The notes: a model not told the origin generated them from the letters alone. Positions 15,639-24,962 are shown, counted from the stretch's first letter. The stretch: 64,000 bases of DNA from Streptomyces davaonensis JCM 4913 (GCF_000349325.1 NC_020504.1:5428053-5492052), one strand, 5' to 3'. Translations and numbers: made by a program.

Positions 15639-17681
15639 TCAGGACGTCAGCTGCTCCGGCAGCGGTGCTCCATGCGTCACGATCAACCCCGACACCGCTC
15701 GGGTCAGGGTGACGTACAGGCGGCGCAGGCCCGTGCGTTCGTCCGGTTCGGCGTCGATGACCGCCTGGGGTTCGTCCAGGACCACGTAGTCGTACTCCAG
15801 GCCCTTCGCCAGGGATGCCGGGACCAGGGTCAGGCGGGTTTCCGCGGTGGTCTCCTCGCCGGGGGAGAGGCAGCCGATGCCCGCCTCCGTCAGAGCCTCC
15901 GCCAGCGTGGGGATCTTCGCGTCCGCCGCGATCAGGCCCGTGGAGCCCTCGTTGCGCAGCAGCTCCTCGCATGCCTGGACCACATCCGCCGTCCCCGACA
16001 CCGGCCGCACCTCGAACGTGCCGGGGTTCTCGCGCACCGACTCCACCGGCGTCAGGTCCGGTGCGATGTGCGGGAGCAGCCGGGACGCGTAGGTGATGAC
16101 GTCGGTCGGGACGCGGAAGCCCGCCGTCAGCTCCTCCACCACGCCGTCCGACTTGCCGAGGTGGGACAGCGCCTCCGCCCAACTCCGCGTCGCCCACGGC
16201 GTCGTACCCTGCGCCAGATCTCCCAGCACCGTCGCCGAACCCGTCGTACAGCGCCGCCCCACCGCCCGGTACTGCATCGGCGACAGATCCTGCGCCTCGT
16301 CCAGCACCACGTGCCCCAAGGACTGCGTCCGCTGGATCAGATCCGTCGCCTCGTCGATGAGCACCGCGTCCGCCGCCGACCACTTCGCCGACTTCACCGA
16401 CCGCACCGGCCTTGCCCACAGGATCGTCTTCCGCTCGTCCTCGCTCAGCACGCCCTCCGCGTGCTCGGCGAGATACTCCGCGTCCGTCAGCAGCCGCAGC
16501 ACCAGCTTCGCCGGTTCCACCGCCGGCCAGATCGCCTTCACGGCCGCCTTCACGGCAGTGTTCCGCGCCACCGCGTCCTGCACCCGGTCGTCCGGCGCCT
16601 CACCCGAACGCTCCATCTGCACCAGCACCGCATGCGCGATCCGCTGCGGAAGAGCCTCCCGGGCGGCGCCGTAACGGATCTCGCGGTCCAGCAACTCCCG
16701 CACGATGTCCGTGAGTTCGTACGACGGCACCCGCCACCGACGCGACCCGCGCACCACTACGACCGGCTCCGTCGGCAGCGTCACATGCGCGTACAGCGCC
16801 CGCCGCAACACCTCCGCCATCCGAGCGTCGCCCTTGACGATCGCCGCCGCCGCGTCATCGGTACCGCGCACCTCCACGTGCCCGACCAGGTCGTCGACCG
16901 TGGCCTGCCGCACCGCCAGCTCGCCGAGCGCGGGCAGGACCTGCTCGATGTAGTGCAGGAAGGACCGGTTCGGCCCGATGACCAGCGTCCCGGTCCGGGC
17001 GAGCCGCTCGCGATGGGCGTACAGCAGATACGCCACCCGGTGCAGGCCCACCGCCGTCTTCCCGGTCCCCGGACCTCCCTGCACACACACCGTGCCGCCC
17101 AGCCCGGACCGTACGATCTCGTCCTGCTCGGGCTGGATCGTGGCGACGATGTCCCGCATCGGGCCCACACGCGGCCGCTCGATCTCCTGCTGGAGCAGCT
17201 TGCTCGTCCGCGCCGCCTCCGCCGGGTCCGAGAGGTGCTCGTCCTCGTACGCCGTCAGATCCCCGCCGGTGTAGCCGAACCGCCGGCGCAGGCCCACGTC
17301 CTGCGGGTCCTTCTTGGACGCCCGGTAGAACGGCTGCGACACCGGCGCCCGCCAGTCGATCACCATCGGATCGCCGACCGCGTCGTGCACATGCCGACGC
17401 CCGATGTAGAAGCGCTCCCCTTCGGCACCCTCGGACCGCTCCGCGCCGGGCGCGTGCAGATAGTCGAGGCGGCCGAAGAACAGCGGGGTGTCGCTCAGAT
17501 CGGCCAGAGCCTTGATCCGCTCGTCGATCTGGTGGGCCAGCACCTCGGCGTTGACCCAGTTCGCGGTGACGTCCTTGATGTCGAGTGCCTCCACGTCCTC
17601 GCGCATGGCACGCAGCGCGGCACGGGAGGAGGCGAGGTGGGAACGCTCCCGGGAGAGGGGATCGTCGGCGGACGTGGACAA
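15639..17681 (-). CDS. helD: HelD-like UvrD/Rep-family helicase (RNA polymerase-associated)
   Basis: 680-residue superfamily 1 ATPase. Residues about 10-60 form a helical antiparallel-coil arm, the part that enters the RNA polymerase secondary channel in HelD. Walker A GGPGTGKT is at 202-209, motif II is VVLDEAQDLSP and motif VI lies in RRLYVTLTRA. HelD proteins pull stalled RNA polymerase off DNA with ATP; the HelR subgroup gives rifamycin protection. I find no rifamycin-associated palindrome upstream, so this is more likely the housekeeping type. Start ATG 17681. It is divergent from a 61-residue gene and convergent with cutC. Confidence 0.88.
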   Translation of the reverse strand: MSTSADDPLSRERSHLASSRAALRAMREDVEALDIKDVTANWVNAEVLAHQIDERIKALADLSDTPLFFGRLDYLHAPGAERSEGAEGERFYIGRRHVHDAVGDPMVIDWRAPVSQPFYRASKKDPQDVGLRRRFGYTGGDLTAYEDEHLSDPAEAARTSKLLQQEIERPRVGPMRDIVATIQPEQDEIVRSGLGGTVCVQGGPGTGKTAVGLHRVAYLLYAHRERLARTGTLVIGPNRSFLHYIEQVLPALGELAVRQATVDDLVGHVEVRGTDDAAAAIVKGDARMAEVLRRALYAHVTLPTEPVVVVRGSRRWRVPSYELTDIVRELLDREIRYGAAREALPQRIAHAVLVQMERSGEAPDDRVQDAVARNTAVKAAVKAIWPAVEPAKLVLRLLTDAEYLAEHAEGVLSEDERKTILWARPVRSVKSAKWSAADAVLIDEATDLIQRTQSLGHVVLDEAQDLSPMQYRAVGRRCTTGSATVLGDLAQGTTPWATRSWAEALSHLGKSDGVVEELTAGFRVPTDVITYASRLLPHIAPDLTPVESVRENPGTFEVRPVSGTADVVQACEELLRNEGSTGLIAADAKIPTLAEALTEAGIGCLSPGEETTAETRLTLVPASLAKGLEYDYVVLDEPQAVIDAEPDERTGLRRLYVTLTRAVSGLIVTHGAPLPEQLTS

Positions 17682-17849
17682 GGGGGTGCCTCCGGTTGGC
17701 CTACGTGTCGGGCGCGCGCGGTCCGGCGCTGCGAGAAGCCGTCCGGTTTCCGTCCGGACGACGGCGCTCCGTGAAGGGAGGCGGGCAAGAGCGGAGATTC
17801 TAGGTGAGCCGGGGAGGAAGAAGCCAACGGTTTTAGCCGACCCTCGTCA

Positions 17850-17861
17850 TCCCCTAGGGGA
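17850..17861. promoter_or_regulatory. Palindrome in the helD / small-gene divergent region
   Basis: TCCCCTAGGGGA, a perfect 12-bp palindrome with flanking CTCGT and ACGAG half-matches, sits in the 293-bp gap (17682-17974) between the two divergent genes. The rest of that gap shows no gene. The binding protein is unknown. Confidence 0.45.
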
Positions 17862-17974
17862 CGAGCCCCTCCTCCCCGGGGGGTACGCGTCGGCCCACAG
17901 ACGTACGACGGCCTCCCGCCGATTCGCCCAGGGGACCGATGCCCTCCTTACCCCCCGCGAGCAACCATGGAGAC

Positions 17975-18160
17975 ATGAGTGCAGCAACCATCACCCCAGC
18001 TCCCGGCCGCCCCCCGGCCTCCGGAGCCAGTCCGGTCCTCGGCAGCCACCACCACCGCATCGGCGACGCCCTGCGAGCCGTGAAGGTCTTCGTGGGCGCC
18101 GCCTTCGACGTGGTCATCCTCGGCGAGTACGGCGAGGAAGCCGGCGTCCGCCGCAAGTAG
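17975..18160 (+). CDS. Small conserved protein, unknown function
   Basis: 61 residues. The first 25 are Pro/Ala/Ser-rich and disordered-looking. The core HHHRIGDALRAVKVFVGAAFDVVILGEYGEE (about 25-56) has one amphipathic-to-hydrophobic helix and reads like a conserved Streptomyces small protein, but I cannot name a family. ATG 17975 is chosen because GGAG lies just upstream (17969-17972) and the earlier ATG would add only low-complexity residues. It sits between helD (divergent) and the XPB gene (convergent, 16 bp away). Confidence 0.6.
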   Translation: MSAATITPAPGRPPASGASPVLGSHHHRIGDALRAVKVFVGAAFDVVILGEYGEEAGVRRK

Positions 18161-18176
18161 CTCCCCAGGGCCTGCT

Positions 18177-19820
18177 TTAGCCCTCCGCCAGCAGCTCGTC
18201 CGCGTCGACGATCCGGTACGCGTAGCCCTGCTCGGCGAGGAACCGCTGACGGTGGGCGGCGAAGTCCTGGTCGATCGTGTCGCGGGCGACGACCGAGTAG
18301 AAGTGCGCCTGATGCCCGTCGGCCTTCGGCCGCAGTACCCGGCCGAGCCGCTGAGCCTCCTCCTGCCGCGACCCGAAGGTGCCCGAGACCTGGATGGCGA
18401 CCGTGGCCTCCGGCAGGTCGATCGAGAAGTTCGCCACCTTGGACACCACCAGCACGCTGATCTCGCCCTCCCGGAAGGCGTCGAAGAGCTTCTCGCGCTG
18501 GGCGTTGGACGTCTCGCCCTTGATGACCGGGGCGTTCAGATGCTCCCCGAGTTCGTCGAGCTGGTCGATGTACTGGCCGATCACCAGGATCTGCTGTCCC
18601 GCGAACCGCCGTACCAGCGCCTCCGTCACCTTCCGCTTGGTCGCGGTCGTGGCGCAGAAGCGGTACTTCTCCTCCTGCTCGGCGGTCGCGTAGGCGAGCC
18701 GCTCGGAGTCCGTGAGGTTCACCCGCACCTCGACACAGTCCGCGGGCGCGATGTAGCCCTGCGCCTCGATCTCCTTCCACGGAGCGTCGAACCGCTTCGG
18801 GCCGATGAGCGAGAACACGTCCGACTCACGCCCGTCCTCCCGCACCAGCGTCGCCGTCAGCCCCAGCCGCCGCCGCGCCTGAAGATCCGCCGTGAACTTG
18901 AAGACCGGCGCGGGCAGCAGATGCACCTCGTCGTAGACGATCAGACCCCAGTCCCGGGAGTCGAACAGCTCAAGGTGCGGGTAGACGCCCTTACGCCGCG
19001 TCGTCAGCACCTGATACGTGGCGATGGTGACCGGCCGGATCTCCTTCCTCGTCCCGCTGTACTCACCGATCTCGTCCTCGGTCAGCGAGGTCCGCTTCAC
19101 CAGCTCGTGCTTCCACTGCCGGGCGGAGACGGTGTTGGTGACGAGGATCAGGGTGGTCGACTTGGCCTGCGCCATGGACCCGGCGCCGACGAGGGTCTTC
19201 CCCGCGCCACAGGGCAGGACGACCACTCCGCTCCCGCCGTGCCAGAAGTTCTCCACGGCCTGCTTCTGGTACGGGCGCAGCGCCCAGCCGTCCTCGGCCA
19301 GCTCGATGGGATGCGCCTCGCCGTCGACGTACCCGGCGAGGTCCTCGGCCGGCCAGCCCAGCTTCAGCAGCGTCTGCTTGATCTGCCCGCGCTCGGAGGG
19401 ATGGACGACGACCGTGTCCGGGTCGAGCCGGGCCCCGACCAGCGGCGCGATCCGCTTGGACCGCAGCACCTCCTCCAGCACCGGCCGGTCGGTGGTGGTG
19501 AGGACGAGCCCGTGCGCGGGGTGCTTGGAGAGCGTCAGCCTGCCGTACCGGTCCATGGTCTCGGCGACGTCGACGAGCAGCGCGTGCGGCACCGGGTACC
19601 GGCTGAACTGCACGAGCGCGTCCACGACCTGCTCGGCGTCATGCCCGGCGGCACGCGCGTTCCACAGCCCGAGCGGGGTCACCCGGTAGGTGTGGATGTG
19701 CTCCGGCGCCCGCTCCAGCTCGGCGAACGGCGCGATGGCCCGACGGCATGCGTCGGCCTGCTCGTGGTCGACTTCCAGGAGCAGGGTCTTGTCGGACTGG
19801 ACGATCAACGGTCCGTTCAC
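18177..19820 (-). CDS. XPB-type DNA repair helicase
   Basis: 547-residue superfamily 2 helicase of the XPB/Rad25 group. An N-terminal damage-recognition-like domain (1-170) precedes helicase domain 1 with Walker A PCGAGKT (203-209), the DEVH box (297-300) and GLTATL, then domain 2 with QRLGRVLRPK (motif VI). Bacterial XPB unwinds 3' to 5' and is found mostly in Actinobacteria, where it may assist repair or transcription. The gene immediately upstream (86 bp, same direction) encodes a helicase-associated protein without ATPase motifs, so the two probably act together. Start ATG 19820. Confidence 0.95.
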   Translation of the reverse strand: MNGPLIVQSDKTLLLEVDHEQADACRRAIAPFAELERAPEHIHTYRVTPLGLWNARAAGHDAEQVVDALVQFSRYPVPHALLVDVAETMDRYGRLTLSKHPAHGLVLTTTDRPVLEEVLRSKRIAPLVGARLDPDTVVVHPSERGQIKQTLLKLGWPAEDLAGYVDGEAHPIELAEDGWALRPYQKQAVENFWHGGSGVVVLPCGAGKTLVGAGSMAQAKSTTLILVTNTVSARQWKHELVKRTSLTEDEIGEYSGTRKEIRPVTIATYQVLTTRRKGVYPHLELFDSRDWGLIVYDEVHLLPAPVFKFTADLQARRRLGLTATLVREDGRESDVFSLIGPKRFDAPWKEIEAQGYIAPADCVEVRVNLTDSERLAYATAEQEEKYRFCATTATKRKVTEALVRRFAGQQILVIGQYIDQLDELGEHLNAPVIKGETSNAQREKLFDAFREGEISVLVVSKVANFSIDLPEATVAIQVSGTFGSRQEEAQRLGRVLRPKADGHQAHFYSVVARDTIDQDFAAHRQRFLAEQGYAYRIVDADELLAEG

Positions 19821-19905
19821 GTACGCATCCCTCCGGACTGGTCCAAACGTCCAGTGTGCCTGAAGGGCGGCCGATCACGGGCGGGCGTGGATCACACCAC
19901 CCCCG

Positions 19906-22431
19906 TCAATCGTCCGCCAGCTCCGCCACCCCGGTCACCCTGTGCAAGGGATACGTCCGGACCTCGTCCGCGGTGTGGTCGTACGCCGTCACGAAGCCGC
20001 CCTCGACGCGGATCGGGGCGATGACGCGCTGGCTGGCGGCGCCCTCGGCGTTGACGTAGCCGATCCACAGGGCCTCGCCGGTGAGGACGGCGGCCTGCAT
20101 GGTGGCGAGGGTCTCGGCGGAGCTGGTGCGGGGGAGTTCGCCGCCGGCCGGCGGGGATGACTTGCGGGGCGTCGTGGAGGCCATGTCGCCCGCGCGGATC
20201 GCGCGGATCGCGGCCGAGAGGAGGGTCGCGTCCGGCATCGGCGGGCCGTCGGGGACCGGTTCGGGTGCGGTGCGCGGCGGGGTGCGGTGGGCCAGGGCCC
20301 GGGTGATCAGCACGTCGCCCTCGGCGGACTCGGCTGCCGGGGCGAAGCCCATCCCGCGCAGGCCGTCCAGCAGGGTCGCCGGATCGGCCTGCGCGGCCAG
20401 CACGGTCGGCGCGAGGCGGCGCAGGCGCAGGCCCGCGGCGCGCTTGTCGGCGAGGATCTCGTTGAGGACCGCTTCGTCGTCGCAGCGGACGTAGGAGGAG
20501 GCCGCGCCCACCCGCAGGTGCCCGTGCTTACGGGCCACGTCGTCGATCAGGTACGTCAGCGGCTGTGGCACCGGCGTGCGGGAGTGCGCCGTGAGGAAGG
20601 CGTGCAGGTCGGAGGCGGCCTGGCCGGAGTCAAGGGCGCGGCGCACCGAGCCGGGCGTGAAGCGGTAGACCGTGGCGCCGCCCTTGGACTCCACGTCCGC
20701 GAGCACCCCGAGCATCTCGGCGAGGGGCCGCCGGAGCGGTCCGGGGGCCACCGCGGTCAGGTCCGCCTGGAGCAGCACGTGGTCCAGCGGCTCGGGGAGC
20801 AGCGGGGCGAGCAGCCGGGCGGCCGCGGCGGAGGCGGTGGCCTGCTCGGGCGGGGAGAGGGGCGCGGCGGCGGGGGTGCGGTGGTGGTGGACGGGGAGCT
20901 TGTCGCCGGGGCCGGTGGGCTCCGCCTCGCGCGCGTGGCCCTTCGTCTCCGGCAGGCCCAGCAGCGCGCGGCCGTGCGCCGACAGGGCGCCGCGCCCGGT
21001 CACCCCGAGCCGCTCGGCCTCCGCCAGCGTCCACTCGGCGAGCTGTCCGCGCGGATCGTCGCCCGCCTCCTTCTGCGGCCCGCGCAACGGGCGCTCCCAG
21101 CGCAGCCGGGCCAGCACCGACTCCGGGCTCGGGGCGGCGCCCTCCGGCAGCCCGGCCAGCAGGGTCAGCACCCGGTGCCGTACCTCGGGGGCGGCGGAGC
21201 GGTCCAGGCCGGGGCCGAGGGCGGAGAGGGTGCGGTCCTTGGCGTCCCGGCCGCCGACCACGCCCGCGGTCCGGGTCGCGGTCAGCCAGGCCTGGGCCAG
21301 CTGGGCCCAGCGCAGGTCCGGGGCCTGCTCCAGCCACTCGTCGTAGGCGGGGGTCGCGGCGTAGCGCTCGTCCGCCTCGCCGTCGGAGGCGAGCAGTCCG
21401 GCGGCGTAGGCGAGCTCCACCCAGAACGCGGCGACCGGTTCGGCGACGTCCAGGGCCACCGCGGTGCGCTTGAGGTCACGGACGCTGAGCCCGCCCGCCC
21501 GCAGCACCGCCGGGCCGCCCTCGTCCCAGTCCTTCAGCAGCTCCTCCACCGTCGCCAGCGCCGTGTAGGCCTCCGCGGCCGCCGTCGCGTCCACAACCTG
21601 TGGACGGTGCGCGGCCGCGGCCTCCACGGCGGGTGGCAGCGGCTCGGTGGCCCGGTGCGCACGGCCCGCGCGCAGATGCAGCGCCACCTCGCGGGGGAGT
21701 ACGACCGTCCCCGGCGTCGTCGGCAGCAGCAGTCCGCGGTCCAGCAGCCAGCGCAGCCGGGGCGCCGGATCGGCGGTGACCTGCCCGTACGGTGGGCCCC
21801 ACACGAGGCGGTTGAGGACGTCCAGTGACTCCGCGGGGGCCCCGGCGAGCAGCGCGGACATCCGCCGCCGGTCGCCGAACAGGCCGGTGAGCGCGGTCAC
21901 CGCGGAGACGGCGTCGTGGGTGGAGGGCAGCCCGGCGGCGGCGACGATCTCCTGGATACGGCCCGGGGACATGCCCGCGGTGGCCTCCCGCACCGTCGGA
22001 CCGAGGCCGGTCGGGGACGGGTGCTGCGGGGTGGGCGTGAGCAGCTCGCGGGCCGTGCGGACGAGGCGGAGCCGGTCGTCGTCGCCCCAGATCAGGGCCT
22101 GCTCGCGCAGCAGCGCGACCGCGCGGGGCAGGGCGCCCTCGACCGCCGGGTCACCGCCGTCGCCAGCCATCAGCCCGAGCAGCTCGCCGTACGGCGCCGG
22201 GTCGGCGGCCACGGCCAGGGCCTCGGCGGTCTGGAGCGCGAACCGGTCGAGCCGCTCCAGCGCACGTACGACGGAGGCCCGGGTCCCGGCCCTCGTCGCG
22301 AGCTGCGTGAGGTCCGTCGGCACCGGGGTGATGAGGTCGGGTCGGCTGCGCAGGAGTACGGCCAGGGAGGCGTCGTCCCGCGCGCGGAGCGCTTCCGCGA
22401 GGGAACGGGGCGAGGGTGCCGGATCGCTCAT
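19906..22431 (-). CDS. Helicase-associated protein with Helicase_C_3-like and WYL-like domains
   Basis: 841-residue protein with no Walker A or DEXD motif. The first 330 residues are repetitive helical segments (winged-helix-like, LTQLATRAGTRASVVRALERLDRF). About 520-710 looks like the XPB-associated Helicase_C_3 domain (LPEPLDHVLLQADLTAVAPGPL, TVYRFTPGSVRRALDSG). The last 60 residues resemble a WYL domain (LWIGYVNAEGAASQRVIAPIRVEGGFVTAYD). I start it at ATG 22431; a GTG three codons earlier is possible. It lies directly upstream of the XPB gene, and I infer a regulatory or loading partner of that helicase, with the WYL fold sensing a nucleotide or nucleic acid ligand. Confidence 0.82.
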   Translation of the reverse strand: MSDPAPSPRSLAEALRARDDASLAVLLRSRPDLITPVPTDLTQLATRAGTRASVVRALERLDRFALQTAEALAVAADPAPYGELLGLMAGDGGDPAVEGALPRAVALLREQALIWGDDDRLRLVRTARELLTPTPQHPSPTGLGPTVREATAGMSPGRIQEIVAAAGLPSTHDAVSAVTALTGLFGDRRRMSALLAGAPAESLDVLNRLVWGPPYGQVTADPAPRLRWLLDRGLLLPTTPGTVVLPREVALHLRAGRAHRATEPLPPAVEAAAAHRPQVVDATAAAEAYTALATVEELLKDWDEGGPAVLRAGGLSVRDLKRTAVALDVAEPVAAFWVELAYAAGLLASDGEADERYAATPAYDEWLEQAPDLRWAQLAQAWLTATRTAGVVGGRDAKDRTLSALGPGLDRSAAPEVRHRVLTLLAGLPEGAAPSPESVLARLRWERPLRGPQKEAGDDPRGQLAEWTLAEAERLGVTGRGALSAHGRALLGLPETKGHAREAEPTGPGDKLPVHHHRTPAAAPLSPPEQATASAAAARLLAPLLPEPLDHVLLQADLTAVAPGPLRRPLAEMLGVLADVESKGGATVYRFTPGSVRRALDSGQAASDLHAFLTAHSRTPVPQPLTYLIDDVARKHGHLRVGAASSYVRCDDEAVLNEILADKRAAGLRLRRLAPTVLAAQADPATLLDGLRGMGFAPAAESAEGDVLITRALAHRTPPRTAPEPVPDGPPMPDATLLSAAIRAIRAGDMASTTPRKSSPPAGGELPRTSSAETLATMQAAVLTGEALWIGYVNAEGAASQRVIAPIRVEGGFVTAYDHTADEVRTYPLHRVTGVAELADD

Positions 22432-22552
22432 CCGGCCCACGTTAGCGGTTGGGCACGTCTGCGGGCGCGGCTGCGCGGGACCGGGATGCCCGCTTCGGCG
22501 CGGTACCGTCGTGCCGACGGGGTTTCAACATTCCGACCCCGGAGGGGACTTC

Positions 22553-23515
22553 GTGGGTATTGAGAGCGATCAGGTCGTCTACGAGTATCTGAGCCGCGTC
22601 GGTGACGTGGCCCAGCAGCGGCAGTTGCCATCGGCGACCCGGATGCGGCTCGTGTCCGAGCTGCGCAACGAGATTGACCGGCGCCGCGCCAAGGTCCCCG
22701 TCGACAGTCCCGCCGCCGTCCGCCGCATCATCGACCGCCTGGGCACCCCGGACGAGGTCGTCACCGCCGCCGGGGCCACCGGGGGCGCGCCGCAGGCACC
22801 GGCCGCCGCCGTGCCCGTACAGCCGGACGGGGAGGAGAAGCGGCCGCGGCGGATCGTGCCGAGGCCCAGGCGCGCGGAGACCGACTCCCCGGCCGCCGAC
22901 GTGCCCTCGCCGCCTCACCTCGCCAGAGCGGACGAGCTGGGCGACAGCACCCTTCAGCCCGACTGGTGGCGGGTGGAGTCCAGTCCGTTCGGAGGCGGGG
23001 ACGAGGTCCCGGGGTTCGTCGGAGGGGTCGAGATCCCCGAGCTGCTGCGGCCGCCACCGCCGAAGGAGGAGAAGAAGCGCGAGCAGGCGCCCGCCGTCGT
23101 CGAGCGGGCCGACGAGGAGGAGGCCGAGGAGGCCCCCGCGCGGCGACGCCTGCTCGGGCTGGCCCTGCCCGCCCGCAAGAGCTGGCAGAACCCCCTCCTG
23201 CTGCTCGCCGCCGTGCTCCTGCTCACCGGCGCCGTCATCGGCAACCTGATCGTGCTGATCCTCGGCTGGCTCCTCGCCTACGGCTCGCGCAGACTCACCG
23301 ACGCCGAGAAGAAGGGCGCCGTCCTGGTGCTCCCCGGGCTCGCGGCCACCGCCGGCATCGTGTGGCTGTGGGGCCGCACCGAAGGCCGCTGGGGCGAGCC
23401 CATCGTCGACGGCGGGATGAACGACGCGATCGCCGAGACCTGGCCCTGGGTGGTGCGGGGCGCCGCGGTCGCCTCGGCGCTGTATCTGGTGTGGCGGTCA
23501 CAGAGGCAGAAGTAG
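22553..23515 (+). CDS. HAAS-domain membrane protein, unknown function
   Basis: 320 residues. Residues about 5-72 resemble the HAAS signaling/assembly helix bundle (VYEYLSRVGDVAQQRQLPSA and RIIDRLGTPDEVV). A long charged, Pro-rich cytosolic linker (75-200) leads to three or four hydrophobic helices between about 205 and 315. HAAS domains often sit next to PadR regulators, but none is adjacent. Start GTG 22553 follows GGAGGGG. It is divergent from the helicase-associated gene and 23 bp upstream of the HAD gene, so a two-gene operon is likely. Confidence 0.75.
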   Translation: MGIESDQVVYEYLSRVGDVAQQRQLPSATRMRLVSELRNEIDRRRAKVPVDSPAAVRRIIDRLGTPDEVVTAAGATGGAPQAPAAAVPVQPDGEEKRPRRIVPRPRRAETDSPAADVPSPPHLARADELGDSTLQPDWWRVESSPFGGGDEVPGFVGGVEIPELLRPPPPKEEKKREQAPAVVERADEEEAEEAPARRRLLGLALPARKSWQNPLLLLAAVLLLTGAVIGNLIVLILGWLLAYGSRRLTDAEKKGAVLVLPGLAATAGIVWLWGRTEGRWGEPIVDGGMNDAIAETWPWVVRGAAVASALYLVWRSQRQK

Positions 23516-23538
23516 GCCCGCCGCACGAGGTGGGCACA

Positions 23539-24186
23539 ATGGCCCATATGGCCTCCACCGCGAACCCCGTGCCCGCACTCACCGTCGGCTTCGACCTCGA
23601 CATGACCCTGATCGACTCCCGGCCCGGCATCCACGCCACCTACACCGCGCTCGCCGAGCGCACCGGGACCCACGTCGACGCCGACCTCGCGATCACCCGG
23701 CTCGGGCCGCCGCTGGAGGAGGAGCTGGCCAACTGGTTCCCGGCGGACCGGCTCACCGAGATCGCCGAGCTGTACCGGGCCATGTACCCGGAGTTCGCCA
23801 TCGCCGCGACGCCCGCGCTGCCCGGCGCCGCCGAGGCCGTCACCGCCGTACAGGAGGCCGGTGGGCGGGCGATCGTGGTCACCGCGAAGTACGAGCCGAA
23901 CGCCAAGCTGCACCTGGAGCACCTCGGCATCCGGCCCGACGCGGTGATCGGCGACCTGTGGGCGGAGCGGAAGGCGGAGGCGCTGCGCGAGTACGACGCC
24001 GGGGTCTACGTCGGTGACCACCTGGGCGACATACGCGGCGCCCGCACCGCCGAGGCACTCGCGCTCGCCGTCGCCACCGGCCCCTACGACGCCGACGCCC
24101 TGCGCGCGGCCGGCGCCGACGTCGTCCTCGCCGACCTCACGCACTTCCCGGCGTGGCTCGCGGACTACTGGCCCGCCCGCGCCTGA
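23539..24186 (+). CDS. HAD-superfamily phosphatase (phosphoglycolate phosphatase-like)
   Basis: 215 residues with the HAD motifs in order: [11 protein letters not shown] (nucleophile D19, general acid D21); [11 protein letters not shown] (T and the following Lys); [13 protein letters not shown] helical cap lies between I and II, as in Gph/PGPase-type enzymes. The physiological phosphate ester is not deducible. ATG 23539 is chosen with GAGG upstream; ATG 23548 is also possible. The 3' end overlaps a convergent small gene by 22 bp. Confidence 0.88.
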   Translation: MAHMASTANPVPALTVGFDLDMTLIDSRPGIHATYTALAERTGTHVDADLAITRLGPPLEEELANWFPADRLTEIAELYRAMYPEFAIAATPALPGAAEAVTAVQEAGGRAIVVTAKYEPNAKLHLEHLGIRPDAVIGDLWAERKAEALREYDAGVYVGDHLGDIRGARTAEALALAVATGPYDADALRAAGADVVLADLTHFPAWLADYWPARA

Positions 24187-24413
24187 CGGCGTCCCGCCGC
24201 GATCGACCGGAAGACGCCCGCGCCCGCGATCAGGAATCCGACGCCCATCAGCATGCTCAGCCCGAACATGTACGTCGGAAAAGGCGTCGATCCGAGCAGC
24301 AGCGGGGCCACCGTGACCACTGTGGCCACGGCACCGATGATGAACACGACCCCGCCGACTCGGATCAGTCGGTCACCGGGCGCGGCGGAATTCGTTTGGG
24401 TTTTGTCACGCAC
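24165..24413 (-). CDS. Small two-helix membrane protein
   Basis: 82 residues from GTG 24413. Two clear transmembrane helices lie at about 18-40 ([23 protein letters not shown]) and 46-68, with a basic tail ([13 protein letters not shown]). No family is recognised, though similar small integral membrane proteins are common in Streptomyces. The start is uncertain: a start at 24446 would add 11 residues, and no strong ribosome binding site decides it. It overlaps the convergent HAD gene by 22 bp and diverges from the cold-shock-domain gene. Confidence 0.6.
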   Translation of the reverse strand: MRDKTQTNSAAPGDRLIRVGGVVFIIGAVATVVTVAPLLLGSTPFPTYMFGLSMLMGVGFLIAGAGVFRSIAAGRRQARAGQ

Positions 24414-24493
24414 CGGACCAGGGTAGTTCCCTGCCCGAAGGAACAACCGGGGGACGTCTTGTCACCCGCCCGAAGACCATTAGCCTTGGTACC

Positions 24494-24515
24494 GGCGGGT
24501 CGAGGTCGACCCGCC
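24494..24515. promoter_or_regulatory. Near-perfect palindrome upstream of the cold-shock-domain gene
   Basis: GGCGGGTCGA (24494-24503), GG, TCGACCCGCC (24506-24515). The 10-bp arms with a 2-nt spacer fit an operator or a leader hairpin, 64 bp before the start codon. Confidence 0.6.
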
Positions 24516-24578
24516 CGAGTGCTATCAAGAGGCGTTTTCCGAAGCAGTTTTCCGACGAGTACGAGGACGAGGACAGAC

Positions 24579-24962
24579 GTGCCTACCGGCAAGGTCAAGT
24601 GGTTCAACAGCGAGAAGGGCTTCGGCTTTCTCTCCCGCGACGACGGCGGTGACGTCTTCGTTCATTCCTCGGTCCTCCCCGCCGGAGTCGAGACGCTCAA
24701 GCCGGGCCAGCGAGTGGAGTTCGGGGTCGTCGCCGGTCAGCGCGGCGACCAGGCGCTGTCCGTCACGATTCTCGACCCGACGCCCTCGGTCGCGGCGGCA
24801 CAGCGCAAGAAGCCCGACGAGCTGGCCTCGATCGTGCAGGATCTGACGACCCTGCTGGAGAACATCACCCCGATGCTGGAGAAGGGCCGCTACCCCGACA
24901 AGACCTCCGGCAAGCAGATCGCCGGCCTGCTGCGCGCGGTCGCCGACCAACTCGACGTATAG
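24579..24962 (+). CDS. Cold-shock-domain protein with C-terminal extension
   Basis: 127 residues. Residues 1-66 are a complete cold-shock domain ([19 protein letters not shown] covers RNP1 and RNP2). About 60 further residues ([29 protein letters not shown] and [16 protein letters not shown]) form a helical tail absent from classical 67-residue Csp proteins. The tail may mediate oligomerisation or partner binding. The start is GTG 24579, giving [10 protein letters not shown], the family start. The window has a classical cold shock gene at 3183 as well. RNA-chaperone activity is inferred from the domain. Confidence 0.92.
   Translation: MPTGKVKWFNSEKGFGFLSRDDGGDVFVHSSVLPAGVETLKPGQRVEFGVVAGQRGDQALSVTILDPTPSVAAAQRKKPDELASIVQDLTTLLENITPMLEKGRYPDKTSGKQIAGLLRAVADQLDV

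Noticed and set aside
15513..17774. A 753-codon + strand open frame opposite the helicase gene
   Set aside because: Arg/Pro-rich antisense shadow of the HelD-like gene, whose motifs are all intact on the - strand.
17682..17974. Rifamycin-associated element upstream of the HelD-like gene
   Set aside because: No sequence resembling the expected palindrome is present; only TCCCCTAGGGGA is.
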